Source: Lineus longissimus
Taxonomy: Eukaryota; Nemertea; Pilidiophora; Heteronemertea; Lineidae
Direction of reading: 5' to 3'
Assembly (NCBI RefSeq): GCF_910592395.1
Contig: NC_088326.1
Coordinates: 2,177,001-2,241,000 of the forward strand
Length of the DNA stretch: 64,000 bases
In this document: piece by piece, positions 1 to 11,216 of the stretch
Layout of the letters: each line of letters starts with the position of its first letter
Numbering within the stretch: position 1 is the stretch's first letter
Program-made: the position numbers and the translations under genes
Notes under the pieces: model-generated
The model's database searches: none
What the model was told of the DNA's origin: nothing
What the model saw: the letters and a program-made list of their open reading frames with translations, nothing else

Positions 1-701
1 GCCTTTAATGACGGACAAGGGGGAAAAAGTTAGTTCCAATGCAAGCCACCAATTTCGGGAAGCATGTATATGGTGGTCAGTAGAATAAGACAAAGCGAAA
101 ACTGCTTAATTTATGTAGAGTCTTAAATGCTGCTGTATAGATTACCGAATTTTGTAGGGTCTTTTTTCGGTGTTCCGCTTTTTCTGCATACGCGGGTGCC
201 AAAGGAGAAAAACACGAACTACTCAAAGCGACCTCACGTGGACCAGAGACCATTATCTCCGGCATTACAGACCCCTTACGAGGTATAAAGTCACAACAAA
301 ACGTGGGTGGTCTAAGAAGAGGTAAAAGGATGGTAGTTTCCGGCAGGAGCAGTCTGCATGGCATGCTTGGCTTCTGACATACATGTCGTTGATTATTGCT
401 AGAGAAGCACCTAAGGTTTTACGACGTGTCAGTCCCATCAGCTGGCCATAAACTGATTTCATGGCTTCTTGTCAGATCCGCAACGCGAACTTATGCATCC
501 AACGCAAGACTTGAGCAAGGAAACATAATGCCTCTTCTATACAAAATGACTAAGTCAACATAATAACGCCCGTTACATTGAAAGCAGTACCGATCATAAT
601 GTCAAAGAGTTCGTTTGCGCTTAAAAAAGAACACGTAGAACCAATTTCCACCAGTTGTTGTTGTGTTGAACCGATTTCATCTTTTCAAAGGGCAGCCACC
701 T

Positions 702-738
<37 letters not shown>
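702..738 (+). repeat. (GTT)n microsatellite
   Basis: About twelve uninterrupted GTT/TTG triplets followed by a degenerate extension (GTGGTCGTTGTTTTTGTGG) to about 757. The run gives a valine-only stretch in one frame, which explains the 93-codon open frame across it; this is not evidence of a gene. Confidence 0.9.
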
Positions 739-2305
739 GGTCGTTGTTTTTGTGGTTGCCGATGAACAGCAGCAGGGCCAATTTCTGTCTCTTACGACAC
801 CAGCGCCCCAAACGTCTTTTGACAAATGTTTGAGACACTTCAGGCCGCGTGAAAATTGATCATCCCGACCGAGATATGAAAGAAGATGGATCTAAATAAA
901 AGCCACATATGGTGTTCAGGCAACGACGTCAACGCTAGAACGCTCGATCGACTCAAGAAGAGGGAGATCGATGGGGTTAGTAGAAAAACCGACGCTGAAT
1001 CAATGATGGGCTGGTGTAAAAAGTGGCACCATGGAAATTAGGGCCGCGGTTTCTCTCCATTCGGAATTGATCACTCAAATCAAAGAAGCGATTATTACTA
1101 ATTGGATATAAAAACACGGGTATAGGGTCGTGCTTTCCCTTTGCCCAATTTGAAATTGGGCGATTTCAGAAAGCCCTGCGCTGGAATGGACTAGAAGTTT
1201 GTTGCCGATTCTCGAGTCTGCGCTTTGGCAATGAACGGCAAGGCGGAAAGGAATGGGATCTCTTTTGCGCGATCTCAACTTTTACAGAACCCCATCAAAT
1301 GGCGACGCGGACTGATATCCAAGATGGCTATCGCCTAAATGTGTCAGAGGTATCACGTAACCGCGTGAAACATAGAGACATTTACATTGGGAGAAAATTC
1401 GTTCACTAATTCGCCACAAAAATGACTGAGGATACGAATAAATCCAGCAGGTCGGCATCTCAAAATAAATATCTTCTGCCTCCGCTATTTGATAACTTAA
1501 TCAGAATGATACAATGCGTTCTACCTGATGGTGGAAAAACCTAATTATGAAATATCGGCTCAAGTTTCCAAAGTAGGTAATAAAATCATCGACATATTTT
1601 CGTGCATAAGAGACGGTATAATGTTAATGGGGACAAGATTTACAATATTTTTAAACAGTTGATATTTTGCGACCAATTTACGGAAACAAAACTTTCACGA
1701 CAGTGTGTATGAGTACCACTTCAGTTTGACTCTAAATATTCGGGCAATCTTTGCTATTTATCATAAGTGTCAAGCCTTATTGAGAAGCCCGTTATGACAA
1801 TGTCTTATTATCTTTTGCCGACAGTTTATAAGTGGCAAACACCGCAATACGATATGCTATCGTTCCTCACGTTGAACGGTTTCATTATGTCCCTTGCCAG
1901 CAACCCACCGTCATGATCGGTGGCTTTCCGGGCATGCCACAGATAGACTTTCCTGCTCACGCCCCTACCCAAACAGCCATCTGTTGGTGTCAAAAGGGTT
2001 GATTCCCAGCGGGGGATGACGTACATTCCTGCCATTAAACATGGTTTCTACCGCCAAGAGATGACGGGTGAGCCTAGCGGGTCCGTGATAGGAATATGTT
2101 GCGAACTGAGTGTGGTAAAGGAATGATCGTGTCTTGTTCCTGCGCAAATTGAGGATAGCTATCCAAGTAAGGCATTGTCACCAGCTGTCCTGTAAGTGTG
2201 GCAGGCGTTTGCTAGAATACTCCTTTGGGGTCTTTGAATCACGGAATTGATCAGTAGATCTCCGGTTACGCGCATGCGTAGCAGGAATTAGGTTGGAGGC
2301 TGAGA

Positions 2306-2368
2306 GCACTGTTGCCATCAGTGTTGCCATCACTGTTGCCACCACAGTTGCACTGTTGCCATCACTGT
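2306..2368 (+). repeat. short degenerate tandem repeat
   Basis: Four to five imperfect copies of the 12-mer GTTGCCATCACT, some shortened or changed (GTTGCCACCACA, GTTGCACT). No coding or regulatory role can be assigned. Confidence 0.7.
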
Positions 2369-2744
2369 TTAGTGCTATCATGGGAATTCTGATGAAATGC
2401 TAAAAAAGTCTTGTCATGCCTGAATACGCCTGGAATGTTAGTTATTTGGTTTGCAAACATCATTTTGGGCTATTTTGATTTTGAATAACAGAATTCAGGA
2501 CGATTTTGAAACAAGCTAAAGTTAAGAAAATAATTGTTATGCTGCAGAATGATATGGTCTTTCGAACCTGATAAACTCTACCATAAACATGACAGAATCA
2601 TAACTTTCCTGATAGTGATATCTTTGCTGTAAAAACTCATGCATTTATTATCGGTGTTGTAAATATGTCGATGGCATGACGGTGATCTTTCATGTATGTT
2701 CTAGGTATTCAACCCACATAAACACCCTGCAGAATCAGCTGCAG

Positions 2745-3013
2745 CCTCTCCGAGCATCTCCAACCACTCCGATTTATGGCCAACAACCTCTCCGAGCATC
2801 TCCAACCACTCCGATTTATGGCCAACAACCTCTCCGAGCATCTCCAACCACTCCGATTTATGGCCAACCACCTCTCCGAGCATCTCCAACCACTCCGATT
2901 TATGGCCAACAACCTCTCCGAGCATCTCCAACCACTCCGATTTATGGCCAACCACCTCTCCGAGCATCTCCAACCACTCCGATTTATGGCCAACAACCTC
3001 TCCGAGCACATCT
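2745..3013 (+). repeat. 42-bp tandem array, six full copies plus a partial
   Basis: Units start at 2745, 2787, 2829, 2871, 2913 and 2955, with a broken seventh at 2997. The copies are almost identical; the main variable site is near the unit end (GGCCAACAACC or GGCCAACCACC), and the two variants partly alternate. Because 42 is a multiple of three and the unit has no stop in several frames, open frames of about 80 to 116 codons cross it on both strands. One plus-strand frame repeats QPLRASPTTPIYGQ. No splice sites, hydrophobic core or recognisable domain argue for coding, so I list it as a minisatellite. Confidence 0.92.
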
Positions 3014-3517
3014 AGCCACAAACTAAACCGTGTAGCCTTATTAGAAGAGAAGACAACATATTCCTACATAACATTTGGAATACTCTTAATGTTGATGTTA
3101 CACGGTTAAAAAAGCTATTTTCTATCGCTTTGGTAATGTTGGTCAGAGTATATGTTCATATGTTCATATTAAACATGTTCGCTGAGTGCCATTTACATTT
3201 TCCTTCATGTCATTCGACAGAGGAAGGTATTCAATCGCTTTTGATATTTGATATTTTTCTTTTTTCCCACGAAACCATCATCTGTCTTAAAGCCACCAGT
3301 CAAAGTCGTATACCAAGCTGTTTTAAGTTGGCGTAGAGAAAGAATGTAGTTAGGAAACTGATATGGTTATGTTTGCTAAGTTTATAAAGTACAAACTTTT
3401 TATTGTTACAGATGCGTTGCCAAGATACCCAGATAAGAGTCCAAGTTTGAAAACTGAAGTAGCACTGCATGCATGGCCATCGTTTGGCAAAATGGTGGCG
3501 TTCGCTGGATGGCCACA

Positions 3518-3970
3518 GTCGAGACAATACCACCAATGAATATTCATAGGTTGAAGGGTCCAGGCCTATCAATTAGACGAGTGCATGTTTTTCACTCTCA
3601 AGTACATATTTAGAGAGGTATTGAAAAAATATTTGCTGTGGCAAGTCTACAGATATAAAGAAATTATTTGATGAAAAAATTAATTTCGAATTTTGTTAAT
3701 TTGGTATTAAATAGGGGGCGTGTTTTGAGATTTTTCTGCCAGTTGGCTGAAAAGAGTGGAAATATCAATGTCTGTCTAATTTGTCGATTATCACAAAATT
3801 TCCGTGGTCAACTACCAGTTTACTTTTCACCATTTACTTGCCCGACTGTCCGGAATATCATATCAAAATTTCAGATTCACAACCCCACGCAGTATTTGAT
3901 GCGTCGCGGTCAAACATTGACAATTGAACTGCTAAAAGGCTTAAAAAATCAATGGTGGTCTTGCCTCGTC
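3518..3970 (+). mobile_element. MITE-like element with ~24-bp terminal inverted repeats (copy 1)
   Basis: The left end GTCGAGACAATACCACCAAT is matched by the inverted right end GACGAGGCAAGACCACCATT, an imperfect terminal inverted repeat of about 24 bp. A second copy lies at 29971-30420. The interior has a 101-codon open frame (3668-3973) that is not kept in the other copy, so the element looks non-autonomous. Target-site duplication is unclear, so no superfamily is assigned. Confidence 0.75.
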
Positions 3971-4985
3971 TGATTAACCACAGAAGTAAATCTGAATTGG
4001 TACTTAGAGGAACCAGACTAATTATATAGATCCATCCACGGACCCATCAATGGTCCTTGCATGGACACTTTTGCCTGTTTAGGTGGGCTACTTGCGTTGA
4101 ATTTTCTGTATGAGCCATAATGATTGCGATAAGTCATTGGATACAATACACACTTAGTCATACTGTTAGTAACTATCGATGGAAACATTGTTGCGAATAA
4201 TATAGATAACCTCAGAGCGATAACCAAGAACTATAGGCCCATATATCTGCCTGTTCAATGGAGGAAATATCGACTCTGTAACCGTTAGACCTATCTAAGC
4301 GAATGCACTTATTCCTTAAGGTATTTACTATCTGTTTCTCAGCAGCAAGTACTACTGGGGTTTGATTATAGGTGGTTACTCTTAGATTATAGGTAGATGA
4401 AAAATGTACGCGGATTTCTCATTGCATGGGGATCCCACAGGGCAACAGAGAGCATGGCTGTATCATCGTAGGCCTCATCCTCATACAGATGTTGCCGTGC
4501 ATCAGAAAGCGAATCAACTCTTGAAAGCGATGAACCGTGTCATAGTTCACGAACTGTCAATGGAGAGTTCACGAACTGTCACGGAGATTAAAGCCTCAGT
4601 TTCAAGATTGATAGAACCCTTTCCTCAGAAGGTATAGTCAATGTTTTCATAGGTCAATTCATTAATGATAAATAAACTGAATATATAACTGCAGCAAGGA
4701 AGAAGACGAATATAGAGCCGTATAGAGGGACTTAAAGAAATCAATAGCAATGTTTGGATGGCCGCTAAAAAACCTTGTGCGAGAATACGCCTGAAGAGCC
4801 GATTACAGTCGCCCGTCGGTTAGTTCGTAAAGTGGCCCTGTATAATGCGCTAGTAAAAGTTTAGGACAATTTGTAGCGGTCTCAGTAAATATCACTTAAA
4901 TTTGAAGAATTGAGCATTTTAACTGTGTTAATTTGGTATAGAGTATAATTTGGTCAATCAATTCAAGAATTATTGCTAAGACGAC

Positions 4986-5164
4986 TAAGGCTGACGTTAC
5001 ATAGGCCTCATTCGTTCACTTCCCACATGTCACGTTCCCCTTAATGAGTTCGTTCCTCACTGAATGCATGCCACAAGGCCGTGCATTCACCGAGGAACGT
5101 TAAGTAAAGCTGGAACGTGACATGTGGGAAGTGAACGAATGAGGCCTATGTAACGTCAGCCTTA
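4986..5164. mobile_element. foldback element, 179 bp
   Basis: The left arm begins TAAGGCTGACGTTACATAGG and its reverse complement ends the element (…GTAACGTCAGCCTTA). The outer arms of about 53 bp match almost perfectly. An inner pair (TTAATGAGTTCGTTCCTCAC against CGAGGAACGTTAAG, with TGAATGCA against TGCATTCA) extends the pairing to a short loop, so nearly the whole element is self-complementary. Such structures are typical of small non-autonomous DNA transposons; no coding capacity. Confidence 0.85.
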
Positions 5165-7711
5165 CATGTATAACTGAACATTTACCTTAAAAGAACTCCA
5201 AGCATTTACTCACCATTTAAATGTCTATTGTGGTGCACCGGAAATCCTCCAATATGAGAATCCTAAATATCCATATAGCATGACATACAGTATGATGCTT
5301 TATAGCATGACATACACTATGATGCTCTATTCAGCGGTATATCCTGGGTCGTCCTGCATTGGTGGTATTCCTCTCAGAATCTTAGACTGAGCAATCGCTC
5401 AGACCAGGTGAAGAGCAGCCGTCTATACCATGATTACAACCAGTACACCGGGCGATCCACGTTTCAAAGCTTCAAAGCTGCGTTGATTACGTCAAGTATT
5501 GGAACGTATGCTCGCCGACAGACGCGTCTTCGTTATTGCCACGGGCTGTAAGGAACTGTTCCAGAGGACTACAATTGAGGACAATAACAACAACAGCTAG
5601 TGTGAGACATTTGCACTTGGCAGTTTTAATGCTTGATAATGTTAGTCGCAAAGGAACGTGCATGCGCGTCTTACTCTTCCTGAGGCTTGTGCCGGGGCTT
5701 TCAATGTGCCATTTTACCTTATATCTCAATGGATGTTATCGCGATTTTACGATGTGCGAATTCCCAATATGCCTTCTGTGTATCCCCCATGGGATTCGAA
5801 ACTACGTAACACAGAAGAGGAAATATTGCCATTGTTTGCCGGAAGCTGAAGCAATGTCTTCCTGGAACGATCGATTTGAATTTAATTGCATTGTCATTGA
5901 GTTAGACAGCTTCGAGACAACCACCGATACGACGAGAAAACCGTGTTTAGTTCACCGCATTCGAAGAAGACGAAGATTCACTATAGTTTGATGAGTAGAA
6001 AATTGTGCGGCAATGTGAGCTTCCCGTGTGAAATGAAAGATTCTTTAGCTTATGCGCAAAGTCACAACTCGATCTGTTCGCGCATTTCTTGGTGTCAAAA
6101 ATGCTCTAAGCAAAGATTTTTCATTGAATTCCTGATTCAGCACTTCAACAATATGAATTACTGTGTACTTGAAAAGGTCGGAATGTGCAGTTGATGCCGG
6201 AAGTGAAATGGCTCTCTGCAGATTTGCTTTTTTGTTGCCGCGGAGTACTCTTCGCCTGTGGTCTGCAGACGTCAAAGCGTCAGGCGAATTACCACTTCTG
6301 TAAAGTATATATTCTATGTTTGTTGGGGGAAGTGCACATGTGCTCATTTCCATCTACCTAGCTTCCAGATGGACAAGTCGTCCAAAGTTTCCAAAATCGG
6401 ACAAGTTTCTACCTTACCGGACGTCTAACAGGTGTACTTACCAACTTCGCTCAGTGCTAGTAGTATATATATTTGCGCAGGTTGTTTACAAAGCTTTTCG
6501 TAAACGAATTTCTCCAGTAGACGGACTTCCGTACCCACTTTCTGATTACATAAGACGGGTATCTTGCGCTCCGTCTTAACTTACCCAGGTGTTCGTTTTG
6601 TATAAATCGTCAGATCAGGAACATAGATAATCAAAGACAGAACCGCCTAGCCAACGTCATTACAAGCATAATAGACAGGTTTCGCAACCCTTACGAACGC
6701 CGGTTGTGTGATAGAGTCCTGCGCAGATTTGTTTGCCCGACACTCGTAAAGCGGGCTTTTATTCTTACCGAAATAGCACATGGAATCGGGGAATTTATCA
6801 AAAAACACCAGCAGTTAACATGGCCTCGTGTGTCTCCGATTCAGATATGTCACATGAAAACGCCAATAAAACAATTTAGAATCATTAGAACTGTTTCAAA
6901 TTCACATAATGGCATTGATAAGCTATAATATGAGTACACTTCTGGAAAGATTGATGAAAATCCCAGCATTAATTGTATTAAATCACGAAAATGTATGTAC
7001 ACAGAATGTACACTGAATGTATAGCAGATTTAATTGTGTACGTGCCCGCCAGGGCAATATCACCACCAGCGCCGCCTGGTGTTCTGATACCGCTGAGTCT
7101 GGTTCTCTGTTCGGTCCGCACATAGGAAATATCAGTAGCAACAGAATGAGCCGTTGTTTCCGCGCTATATACGATCCGCCATTACCCAGCAAGCAAACGA
7201 GGCTGTTCCGGCATTCGTAACCATGGTGATGCCATCAAGTGTTGCGTGTATATGTCGTCAACTGTCATCGCAGTGAGATATACATTGTTTCTTGACATTA
7301 TTGTATACTGGTTAAAATATCAACTTGCGAATAGGGAGTGTCTCCATCTTGGAGAAGCTGGTGATATCAAAAGTTCAATCACACCAATGGCCCCAAATCA
7401 TTAGAGCTGATAATCAGGACACCGTTGATTTGACTCTCAAAATGACCAGCAGATAGAAGCACGGGCCTGATCAGACGTTCGCGGTTCTGACAAGGTACCG
7501 CGGCCGCGGCAAAAATGCAATATTCATTCGTTCTAATCAACATAAACTTTAAGTATTTCGAACAAATCATAACATTTTGTACGACCCATTCTCCAAGCGA
7601 CGTCAATGGTGATCATCGTTGCCAAGTCTCACTCGGTCTACTGTTTCTGCCACATCTGGTTCCCCAGCCACCTTTTAACAATGGGAAGAATCGACGGCCA
7701 ACAATGGTCAG

Positions 7712-7980
7712 AATGGAAGAGACTAGAGAAGCAGGTCCAGGACAGATTGCCGCGAAAATTTATAAATAGTTCGGGAAACTTATAACATCCTCTTGCAGCA
7801 TCCTCTTGCAAACAGGGCCTACTCCTTACGCATGTTTCTGATTGAGGGAGTAAACATATCGAGGCCACACATCGAGTGATCCATGGCCGGATTTGTCAGG
7901 ATGTCAAGCCAGCTTCCCAAACTATTTATAAATTTTCGCGGCAATCTGTCCTGGACCTGCTTCTCTAGCCTCTTCCGGTC
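7712..7980. repeat. inverted repeat pair with about 65-bp arms
   Basis: The arm at about 7712-7777 reappears inverted at about 7912-7980. Both include the reverse-complement pair CCGCGAAAATTTATAAATAG and CTATTTATAAATTTTCGCGG. The spacer is about 135 bp and carries a local doublet (CATCCTCTTGCA). Read in the same sense, both arms stay open and give LFINFRGNLSWTCFSSLF, but I recognise no protein family. It may be two head-to-head copies of an old repeat. Confidence 0.75.
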
Positions 7981-8509
7981 AGAATGGGACGTGTTTAAGG
8001 TAGGATACGCATGCGCAAACATCATTGCGCGTTCTACTTTTTCAGAACGGTGGACGAGGGATCGTTTCAGTTTTTTCGTCCAATTTTGCAAGAATACGAT
8101 CCATTCATCAAACTAAAAACAAAACAAAAAGATGTTTTTCATTGCCTGAGCGACGCCGAGGAAGGTCACATGGCTTAGAAAAAAGATGCATACGAGAAAT
8201 TTGTATTAACATACAAATCCTCTTCGAAGTTGGCGCCACTTCGTGCGTGATCAGTCATGCTGTCACCTGATCACTCCTTCACGGATCACAGCAACACTGA
8301 GCGCCCGTGACTGCGCTGATCATTGTTCAAATTCATATCTTTATCACACAACTGTTTGACACAAATACATGTACACTTCACAGTGTAATGAAAAAACTAT
8401 CACGACATCCTTAAAATGATATTTTATCGAAACATAACAAGAAGGCTATTCAATCCATGTTACAAGCAGCGCACCATACACAGTGGATCAGTATGTGGAC
8501 TAGACCAAT

Positions 8510-8535
8510 ACTTCGTCCCCAAAAGGGGACGAAGT
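8510..8535. repeat. perfect short hairpin
   Basis: ACTTCGTCCCC, a four-base AAAA loop and the exact complement GGGGACGAAGT. An 11-bp stem on plain intergenic sequence. It is not followed by a T run, and rho-independent terminators are not relevant in a nuclear genome. Confidence 0.8.
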
Positions 8536-9130
8536 GCGAGGTGCCTATTGCGAAAATGATTGGTTGCCGAAACAATGGCCTGATTGGTTGGCTAGCCTGG
8601 TGATGTCAAACTATTATTACGCCGAGGGGTTTTCCTGTTTTTCATCATGGCTTAAGCTAATGCGTTTGGGCTGGAATTCCTGGCTTTTTCGAGCTCACAC
8701 ATAGGCTCGATGTACAGGGTAGCGGATCGAGGCTATGTAATGGGCTGTGTGTGGATGAACAAAATGTGGTTGAGGGACTATTGTGAGAATTTCAACGGGT
8801 GTATGTAAAATCCACATGCCTCGGCGAACGGGAGATTGCTGTACGACTATGCCATCTCCTGGCATCGTTTGTAGGACACCTCTGTTGTATCATCATGTTT
8901 CAGGTTGTTTTCCGCTGCTACTAGATTAAACCTACACATGCATGCGTTATCAAAAATGTTAAAACATCTTGAATTATTGTGAACCGCAGTTTACAGTGTA
9001 AATGCATTATGCGCCCTCGAAGCCTCGATTTGAATTCAGCAGTTATAGTACCGCTTGGGTTGGTGCAAAATATGGACGCCGTCGAAAAGAACGAGTCACA
9101 TTATTCATTGTTTAATTTGAGATGTTTTGG

Positions 9131-9300
9131 AATAGAAATTGATACCTCACCGTCAGTATTGATTGTCTGGCTAAAACTGCCCGGGTTGTGCTAAAATGTT
9201 GGCCAATAACCTGTCTCTGTCTCGGTCAGGTCGACATTTTAGCTCCACCCTCGTGGTTTTGGTGAGACAACCAATACCTCCAGTTCGGTATCAATTCCTT
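9131..9300. mobile_element. degenerate copy of the 61.4-kb foldback element
   Basis: The right half (TTTTAGCTCCACCCTCG at about 9237, ending ATCAATTCCTT) matches, inverted, the left arm of the element at 61418-61586 (AAGGAATTGA…CGAGGGTGGAGCTAAAAT). The left half (GAAATTGATACC at about 9136 and GTGCTAAAATGTTGG) is a much decayed opposite arm. It sits directly downstream of the stop codon of the minus-strand receptor, so it may lie in that gene's 3' untranslated region. Confidence 0.65.
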
Positions 9301-9346
9301 AATTTTGATATTTTGTCAGGAATGCAGACTGAATGTTAGAGCCCAG

Positions 9347-10414
9347 TCAACGTTCCCCTCGAAACATTTTAAAAACCTCTCGCCTAAATTGTGTGCCACT
9401 CACACAATAGAGTATGAAATTAATAGCGCTGTTGCTTGAGCTACATACGTTAGCACAAGTATTGACCAAAACACTAATAACCCATTGATGCCATGAACCG
9501 ACTTCTGTCAGTGTATAAACAATTTGTGAAATCGGATTAGGTGATGTTAAGATTATAAACACGACACTGACTGTGGTCAACATGTACGTCATGCTGGTCA
9601 TCTGGGCAGAGGTGTCATCGGAACTGGTCTTGTTTCGTCCCGATAACTGCATCTTCTTCCTTTTGTTCCGACTCCGAATAACTTTACTTAGAATCAAACA
9701 ATTACAGGAAACTATTACAAAGAATGGTATGAGGCAATAAGTCGCCATATCCAACCAGTGAAAGATTTGTGAGTATATGTCGTCATCTTGCAGAGCTAAT
9801 CCACATACATAACCGTTATAGTAGTCAAATCGTTTATAGATGAACAGCAATTGTAGGTTGAGAAAAAAACTGAAACCTAGTAGGGCTATAAGAGCTATGC
9901 ATGTCCATTTCCGAGTGCAGATGACTCTTGCCTTGATTGGGTAGGAGACTGATATGAATCGTTCCAGTGTTAGAAACATTACGTTCCAACTCGCGTACTG
10001 TTGGAAGAAATAGGTGAAGAATCTATACGCGGGGCAGGACTCTACGGAGAGGACTGAAAGATCCAGCCCATAATGTTCAACGAGCCAGAAAGTTATTCCA
10101 GTCCAGAGAACGGCCGTGTCGACTAAAGCAAGAGAAATAAGCAACAACCTCGTCGAAGGCTTTCCAAATTTCCGGCGAACCAGCACAACTACAGTGAGAC
10201 CGTTCAAAATAGTTCCGAGGAATATTACAAATGGAGCGACATAAGTCACAAGAAAAACATGGAGGTGCCATTCCCAGAAGTCAATGCGAGGGTCCCTGGT
10301 GGTGGTTCTGATTGCCTGTGTCGTCTTTGCCAAGCCTTGGGGACGAGCTTGCGATTCCCGGTTGAGAGTGATCTTTTCACTAGTTGCGAAAATCTCCCAA
10401 GTCTCCGCTGCCAT
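9347..10414 (-). CDS. class A (rhodopsin-like) G-protein-coupled receptor, probably a peptide-type orphan receptor
   Basis: An intact 355-codon reading frame in one exon with seven hydrophobic segments. Landmarks: TM1 Asn71 (GTILNGL), TM2 Asp99 (LISLALVD), TM3 Cys127 paired with Cys204 in the second extracellular loop, ERF at 151-153 in place of DRY, TM4 Trp170, TM5 Pro230, TM6 with TSPNP (290-294) in place of the usual CWxP, and TM7 NFILY (332-336) in place of NPxxY. The third cytoplasmic loop is short and basic (SKVIRSRNKRKKMQ). Members of this class sit in the plasma membrane and signal through heterotrimeric G proteins. The substituted DRY, CWxP and NPxxY motifs occur in many invertebrate neuropeptide-receptor relatives, but the ligand cannot be read from the sequence. 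A TTTGCAG 25-30 bases before the ATG on the coding strand could be the acceptor of a 5'-UTR intron. The class is certain; the subfamily is not. Confidence 0.92.
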   Translation of the reverse strand: MAAETWEIFATSEKITLNRESQARPQGLAKTTQAIRTTTRDPRIDFWEWHLHVFLVTYVAPFVIFLGTILNGLTVVVLVRRKFGKPSTRLLLISLALVDTAVLWTGITFWLVEHYGLDLSVLSVESCPAYRFFTYFFQQYASWNVMFLTLERFISVSYPIKARVICTRKWTCIALIALLGFSFFLNLQLLFIYKRFDYYNGYVCGLALQDDDIYSQIFHWLDMATYCLIPFFVIVSCNCLILSKVIRSRNKRKKMQLSGRNKTSSDDTSAQMTSMTYMLTTVSVVFIILTSPNPISQIVYTLTEVGSWHQWVISVLVNTCANVCSSSNSAINFILYCVSGTQFRREVFKMFRGER

Positions 10415-10986
10415 TATGATCTGTTCCTTCGATTCTGCAAAATCTTTTTATCGTGAAACTGAACAACAGTTCTCAATCCCAAAAAGATGTGGTACTACTA
10501 ATATTTCCATTGATAGCTGGTGCAGTCACGACTTAAAGCAACAGTTACCAAAGTCAATGCTTTGAGAGCGTAAGCTGTTCATCAGAGAGAGTGCTGCCCG
10601 TTGTTGTTGTCGTGAAAACATAAACTTTTCTTCAACAACATTTGATATTTGACAGTATCTTGAGTATAAGACGTTCAACACAACACTTTCCAACCCTAAC
10701 TTTAAATATAATATGTTTCTTTTTGGGAGATGGCTCTCGTGAAGGCTTTCTACTCAGCGAAAACCTTGAATGCACTTATCTATTACATCAAAAGTCAAAT
10801 ATACGTCAAACGATGATGGATCGGGATGGTTGCAAGTCGAGTTTGGTCAGGAATCACTTATATCACAGGCAAATCTAGCATGCGAAAGAGGGAATCGACC
10901 GGTGATATAGAGTTGAACTTGATTCAAAAGTCGGCTGATTAACATTAACATGACATGTACGTCATTTTGCCCCTTACCTTGCAGAG

Positions 10987-11150
10987 AGGAATTCAGTCCT
11001 AACCCAGTATGTACACGGTCTTTAACAAAACTCGCTCACACCTTGGCCTAAATGCCCATAGTTCCTTGGTCCTATCAAAGATCTATCTTGGGAAATCTTG
11101 ATGTCATCGACCTCGCGAAACAGCTTTCATGGAGGTCGATACGCGTAAAC
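10987..11150 (+). repeat. dispersed repeat of the AAAGCCCGCTCGC family (diverged copy)
   Basis: Reads GAATTCAGTCCTAACCCAGT, then CACGGTCTTTAACAAAACTC and GATGTCATCGACCTC. The order of blocks matches the better-kept copies at 26983-27245 and, inverted, at 60990-61150. Confidence 0.6.
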
Positions 11151-11200
11151 CGAAAAGTGCAAATAACCGTGTAATGAATGAAACACACTATTGTATATTG

Positions 11201-11216
11201 ATCACTCCGGAGTGAT
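11201..11216. repeat. perfect 16-bp palindrome
   Basis: ATCACTCCGGAGTGAT equals its own reverse complement. It could be a binding site for a dimeric factor, but nothing nearby supports that and it may be chance. Confidence 0.8.

Larger units (their letters stand above)
1..2744. other. non-coding stretch, no gene recognised
   Basis: No reading frame here looks like a gene; the longest are under 100 codons and several come only from low-complexity DNA. It holds a GTT microsatellite and a short GTTGCCATCACT-like repeat block, listed separately. I saw no splice-bounded coding exon and no RNA gene. Confidence 0.6.
3014..9130. other. intergenic DNA with several mobile-element remnants
   Basis: About 6 kb with no recognised gene. 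It contains the 453-bp element at 3518-3970, the foldback element at 4986-5164, a 28-bp doublet around 5277-5334 (TATAGCATGACATACA twice), the inverted repeat at 7712-7980 and a short perfect hairpin near 8510. The 151-codon open frame at 5536-5991 has no recognisable motif and overlaps other open frames, so I do not call it a gene. Confidence 0.5.

Noticed and set aside
578-859. 93-codon plus-strand frame with a valine run
   Set aside because: Produced by the GTT microsatellite; no domain or splice context.
5536-5991. 151-codon plus-strand frame
   Set aside because: Long for chance but without recognisable motifs, overlapped by another plausible frame (5658-5849) and with no clear splice sites or homologous copy.
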